Shown: piece after piece, positions 6,198-8,779 of the stretch
Layout of the letters: each line of letters opens with the position of its first letter
How positions within the stretch are numbered: position 1 is the first letter of the stretch
Source: Oscillospiraceae bacterium
Lineage (GTDB): Bacteria > Bacillota > Clostridia > Oscillospirales > Ruminococcaceae
Length of the DNA stretch: 8,779 nucleotides
Direction of reading: 5' to 3'
Assembly: GCA_031285945.1 (NCBI GenBank)
Contig: JAITVF010000156.1
Location: forward strand, 1-8,779
Position numbers and translations under genes: made by a program
The notes under the pieces: model-generated
What the model was told of the DNA's origin: nothing
Database searches by the model: none
The model's input: only the letters and a program-made list of their open reading frames with translations

Positions 6198-8648
6198 CTA
6201 AAATCTTCGCAGCCTCAGCGCGTTTGTTACCACCGACACCGAGCTCAGGCTCATGGCCGCGGCGGCCAGCATGGGGCTCAGCAGCGGCCCGCCAAAGAGA
6301 TAGAGAAGCCCCGCCGCCACGGGTATTCCCACCGTGTTGTAGCCGAACGCCCAAAAAAGATTTTGCTTTATCACCCGAATAGTGGCCCGCGAAAGTGAAA
6401 AGGCGGCGGGAACATCGGCAAGGTCGCCGCGCATGAGCACTATATCGGCGGATTCTATGGCTACGTCGGCGCCTGAGCCTATGGCAACGCCAATATCGGC
6501 TCTGGCTAGGGCTGGGGCGTCGTTTACGCCGTCCCCCACCATAGCCACCGTTTTGCCCTCTCGCTGAAGGGCCTCGATCCTTGAGGCCTTATCCCAGGGC
6601 AAGACCTCCGCTATTACAGAGGTTACCCCCACCTCCCGGGCAATGGCTGCGGCTGTGCCGCGGTTGTCGCCGGTCAGCATGACGACCTCCATCCCCATTT
6701 CCCTGAGCCTGGATATAGCCTCCCTGCTCCCCGGCCTGACCACGTCGGCCACCGCTATAATACCCAGCGGCTTATTATCCATGGCGACGAATATTGGGGT
6801 TTTGCCCTCGCCGGCAAGCCGCTTAGCTCCCTCTAAGGACTCGGTGAGATCGACCCCGGCTTTCTCGAGAAGCCCGCGGTTTCCTACCTGACAGGCTTTT
6901 CCGTTTACGGTAACGGATATCCCCTCGCCGGGGATTGCGTAAAAGTCACCCACGGGCGCAAGCGTAAGGCCTTTTTGCTTTGCTGCGGCCACAATAGCGA
7001 GACCTAATGGGTGCTCTGAATCCCGCTCGGCCGCGGCGGCGAGGGCGAGAAGCTCATCGGGCGCAACGCCGGCGGCGGGTACTATGTCGGTGACCGACGG
7101 TTTTCCGGCGGTGATGGTTCCTGTTTTGTCTAATACTACTACCTGGGTCTTGTGGGCGGTTTCCAGGGCCGCCCCGCTTTTAATGAGCACGCCCTTCTCG
7201 GCTCCCCGCCCGGTTCCCGTCATAATGGCGGCGGGGGTGGCGAGCCCTAGGGCGCAGGGGCAGGCAATGACCAGCACCGAGATAAATATCGTCAGGGAAA
7301 AGGCCGGCCCCTTTCCCGCCAAAAGCCACGCCAGAGCGCTTACAGTAGCAACGCCTATAACAATGGGTACAAAAAAGCCGCTGACAACGTCGGCGAGGCG
7401 GGCTATGGGGGCCTTTGAGCCCTGCGCCTCCTCCACCAGCCTTATAATTCCGGCCAGGGCCGTGTCGCCGCCGACCTTTAAGGCCTTTATCCGCAACGAG
7501 CCGTTGGCGTTCAGGGAAGCGCCGATTACCCTGTCCCCCTCCGACTTGTCGACCGGCATGCTCTCACCGGTGAGAACCGATTCGTCCACCGCCGAATGGC
7601 CCGAAAGGACTACGCCGTCCACCGGGATCTTTTCCCCGGGCCGGACCAAAAGGATATCGCCGGCCGCGACCTCCTCAAGGGGGACTAAGACTTCCTCCTC
7701 CCCGCGAATAAGAGTCGCCGACGGGGGTGATAAATCCATAAGCTTTCGTATAGCCTCGCCGGTTTTACCTCTTGACCTTGCCTCAAGCGATTTGCCCAGC
7801 AGAATCAGGGTTATGATCGCCCCCGCCGACTCAAAATAAAGTGAGTGGGCGGCGTGGGCGTCCCCCCCGGCAAGCCGGAAGAGGGAGGCTAAGCTGTAGA
7901 GAATGGCGGCTCCGGTGCCCACGGCGATTAGGCTGTCCATATTAGGAGCGCCGAGAAAAAGGGCGCGAAAGCCCGCCTTATAAAACCCGCGCCCCACAAA
8001 GACGACGGGAAGGGCTAAAATAAGCTGTATAAGCCCAAACAGCAGCGGGTTGACCTGCGGCCGCATAAACAAGGGCAGACCGCCGCCCGGAAGCCCCGGG
8101 ATCATGGGCGCCATGGCGATATATAAAAGGGGAATGGTAAAACCCGCCGAGAGCTTAAACCCGCGCCATATTACGGCTAGCTCCCGCTCCTTGCGGGCGG
8201 CTGTCTCGTCGGGCGCGCGCTTTGCTTCGGGCGCCTTATAGCCCAGCCTCTCTATAAGGGCCCGCAGCTCCGAAAGCCTTACGAGCCCGGGGTCAAAGAT
8301 AACCTCGGCCACCTCCGCCCCGTAGTTGACCGTGGCCTTACCCACGCCGGGAAGCTTTGCAAGCCCCCTTTCTATCCGGGCGGCGCAGGCGGCGCAGGTC
8401 ATACCCTCAACGGGGATGACGGCCCTTGCGGGATCGGGGAGCTTAAGGGCATAGCCCGCCTTTTTAACGGCGGCAAAGAGCGACTCCTCACTAAAGGCGG
8501 AGGATTCGACAGTCAGGGTAAGCTTTTCGGTAGCGTAGTTTACCGAGGCCGAAATTACGCCGGCCTGCCGCGACGATACCTTTTCCACCCGCCTCGCGCA
8601 GGCGGCGCAGGTCATGCCCTCGATTAACACGGTCTTTGTCTGTTCCAT
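6198..8648 (-). CDS. copA: Cu(+)-exporting P-type ATPase (CopA, P1B-1)
   Basis: This membrane pump uses ATP to expel monovalent copper from the cytoplasm. The 816-residue protein has two N-terminal heavy-metal-associated domains, each with GMTCAAC (copper-binding cysteines 14/17 and 85/88), then several membrane segments from about residue 165. The actuator domain has TGES at 360-363. The membrane metal site is CPC (C463-P464-C465), followed by the phosphorylation motif DKTGT (D507), the nucleotide-binding HP motif (H546-P547) and the hinge GDGVND (705-710). The copper-type signatures YN (770-771) and MSLSS (799-803) in the last two helices favour Cu(+) over zinc or cadmium. The start is ATG 8648-8646, with GGAGG seven bases upstream; 28 more codons upstream are open but lie in the AT-rich repeat region and have no family match. 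No CopZ chaperone or CsoR/CopY regulator is visible in the window. Confidence 0.97.
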   Translation of the reverse strand: MEQTKTVLIEGMTCAACARRVEKVSSRQAGVISASVNYATEKLTLTVESSAFSEESLFAAVKKAGYALKLPDPARAVIPVEGMTCAACAARIERGLAKLPGVGKATVNYGAEVAEVIFDPGLVRLSELRALIERLGYKAPEAKRAPDETAARKERELAVIWRGFKLSAGFTIPLLYIAMAPMIPGLPGGGLPLFMRPQVNPLLFGLIQLILALPVVFVGRGFYKAGFRALFLGAPNMDSLIAVGTGAAILYSLASLFRLAGGDAHAAHSLYFESAGAIITLILLGKSLEARSRGKTGEAIRKLMDLSPPSATLIRGEEEVLVPLEEVAAGDILLVRPGEKIPVDGVVLSGHSAVDESVLTGESMPVDKSEGDRVIGASLNANGSLRIKALKVGGDTALAGIIRLVEEAQGSKAPIARLADVVSGFFVPIVIGVATVSALAWLLAGKGPAFSLTIFISVLVIACPCALGLATPAAIMTGTGRGAEKGVLIKSGAALETAHKTQVVVLDKTGTITAGKPSVTDIVPAAGVAPDELLALAAAAERDSEHPLGLAIVAAAKQKGLTLAPVGDFYAIPGEGISVTVNGKACQVGNRGLLEKAGVDLTESLEGAKRLAGEGKTPIFVAMDNKPLGIIAVADVVRPGSREAISRLREMGMEVVMLTGDNRGTAAAIAREVGVTSVIAEVLPWDKASRIEALQREGKTVAMVGDGVNDAPALARADIGVAIGSGADVAIESADIVLMRGDLADVPAAFSLSRATIRVIKQNLFWAFGYNTVGIPVAAGLLYLFGGPLLSPMLAAAAMSLSSVSVVTNALRLRRF

Positions 8649-8663
8649 GCGTGATCCTCCGCG

Positions 8664-8688
8664 TATAGCCCCAGAAAATGGGAGCATA
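8664..8688 (-). promoter_or_regulatory. Imperfect dyad in front of copA, possible regulator site
   Basis: Two arms, TATAGCCCC and GGGAGCATA (plus-strand reading), separated by seven bases, are complementary at six of nine positions, with the matches at the outer TAT/ATA and inner CCC/GGG. The TA-plus-C-run layout is loosely like sites of CsoR-type copper repressors. It sits immediately upstream of the copA ribosome-binding site and overlaps a weak -10-like TATGCT. It could also be chance or a small RNA hairpin. Confidence 0.25.
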
Positions 8689-8695
8689 AAATGGC

Positions 8696-8720
8696 AATTA
8701 AGAATTAAAGAATTAAGAAT
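8696..8720. repeat. AT-rich short tandem repeat upstream of copA
   Basis: On the plus strand, AATTAAG (8696-8702), AATTAAAG (8703-8710), AATTAAG (8711-8717) and a partial AAT form three units of 7 or 8 bases. It is almost pure A/T (three G in 25 bases) in GC-rich surroundings, about 50-70 bases upstream of the copA start. It may be an UP-like or spacer element, a slippage-prone repeat, or the remnant of an AT-rich intergenic element. Confidence 0.7.
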
Positions 8721-8738
8721 CGGCGCAGACAAAGCGCC

Positions 8739-8779
8739 CTACCTTGCCCGCAGCGCCGTGGTGGCCGCCAGCACGCAGA
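8739..8779 (-). CDS. Possible C-terminal end of an upstream gene (very short fragment)
   Basis: From the right edge, one minus-strand frame reads CVLAATTALRAR and then TAG (8741-8739). Its codons end mostly in G or C, like the genes in this window, and the next bases turn AT-rich and non-coding, as expected past a gene end. Twelve residues cannot identify a family, and the other two frames are also open for a similar length. If real, it would be a gene about 90 bases upstream of copA on the same strand. Confidence 0.25.
   Translation of the reverse strand, partial: CVLAATTALRAR

Noticed and set aside
7084..7839. Plus-strand open frame (251 codons) opposite copA
   Set aside because: It has a Ser/Thr/Pro/Ala-rich composition, as expected from reading the reverse of a GC-rich membrane protein gene. 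It is not a real gene.
8649..8732. 28-codon N-terminal extension of copA
   Set aside because: It translates the AT-rich tandem repeat and the ribosome-binding site region. The ATG at 8648 has GGAGG at proper spacing and leads directly into the first metal-binding domain.
1..8779. Mobile element, CRISPR array, toxin-antitoxin or defence system
   Set aside because: I found no transposase, integrase, regularly spaced repeats or small-gene pairs. Apart from the lipoprotein, all substantial coding space is filled by well-known conserved families.

Overview
The window looks like ordinary chromosome of a moderately GC-rich Firmicute, most likely in Clostridia. This rests on the gene order dgt–(lipoprotein)–dnaG–rpoD, a 363-residue SigA-type primary sigma factor, strong purine-rich Shine-Dalgarno sites, and frequent TTG and GTG starts. 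The order-level placement is an inference from gene content, not a computed result. Every supportable gene lies on the minus strand, so transcription runs from right to left.

Reading in the direction of transcription: the right edge (8779 to about 8739) may hold the last 12 codons of an unidentified gene. An AT-rich interval with a short tandem repeat follows, then copA (8648–6198), a Cu(+)-exporting P1B-type ATPase with two N-terminal metal-binding domains. Next comes a clear sigma-A promoter (TTGACT, 17 bp, TATGAT) driving rpmE (ribosomal protein L31, zinc-ribbon form). Its start region and leader carry three alternating copies of a six-base element. A hairpin terminator separates rpmE from a YigZ/IMPACT-family gene (5791–5171).

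An AT-rich spacer with a possible promoter then leads into the macromolecular-synthesis cluster. This comprises dgt (HD-domain dNTP triphosphohydrolase, 5067–4078), an unrecognised lipoprotein with a long acidic linker (3965–3186), dnaG (primase, 3125–1365) and rpoD/sigA (1353–262). The dnaG stop codon overlaps the rpoD ribosome-binding site, so the two are probably translationally coupled, and both start with TTG. Beyond rpoD is a stem-loop and then the 5' part of an Rrf2-family regulator running off the left edge.

Functionally the centre of the window is housekeeping: dNTP pool control, replication priming and primary transcription initiation. To its right are a ribosomal protein and a copper-resistance pump. 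I see no mobile element, CRISPR array, rRNA, tRNA or defence system. The least explained parts are the lipoprotein inside the dgt–dnaG–rpoD cluster, the rpmE leader repeats, and the AT-rich tandem repeat upstream of copA. No gap between genes exceeds about 115 bases.
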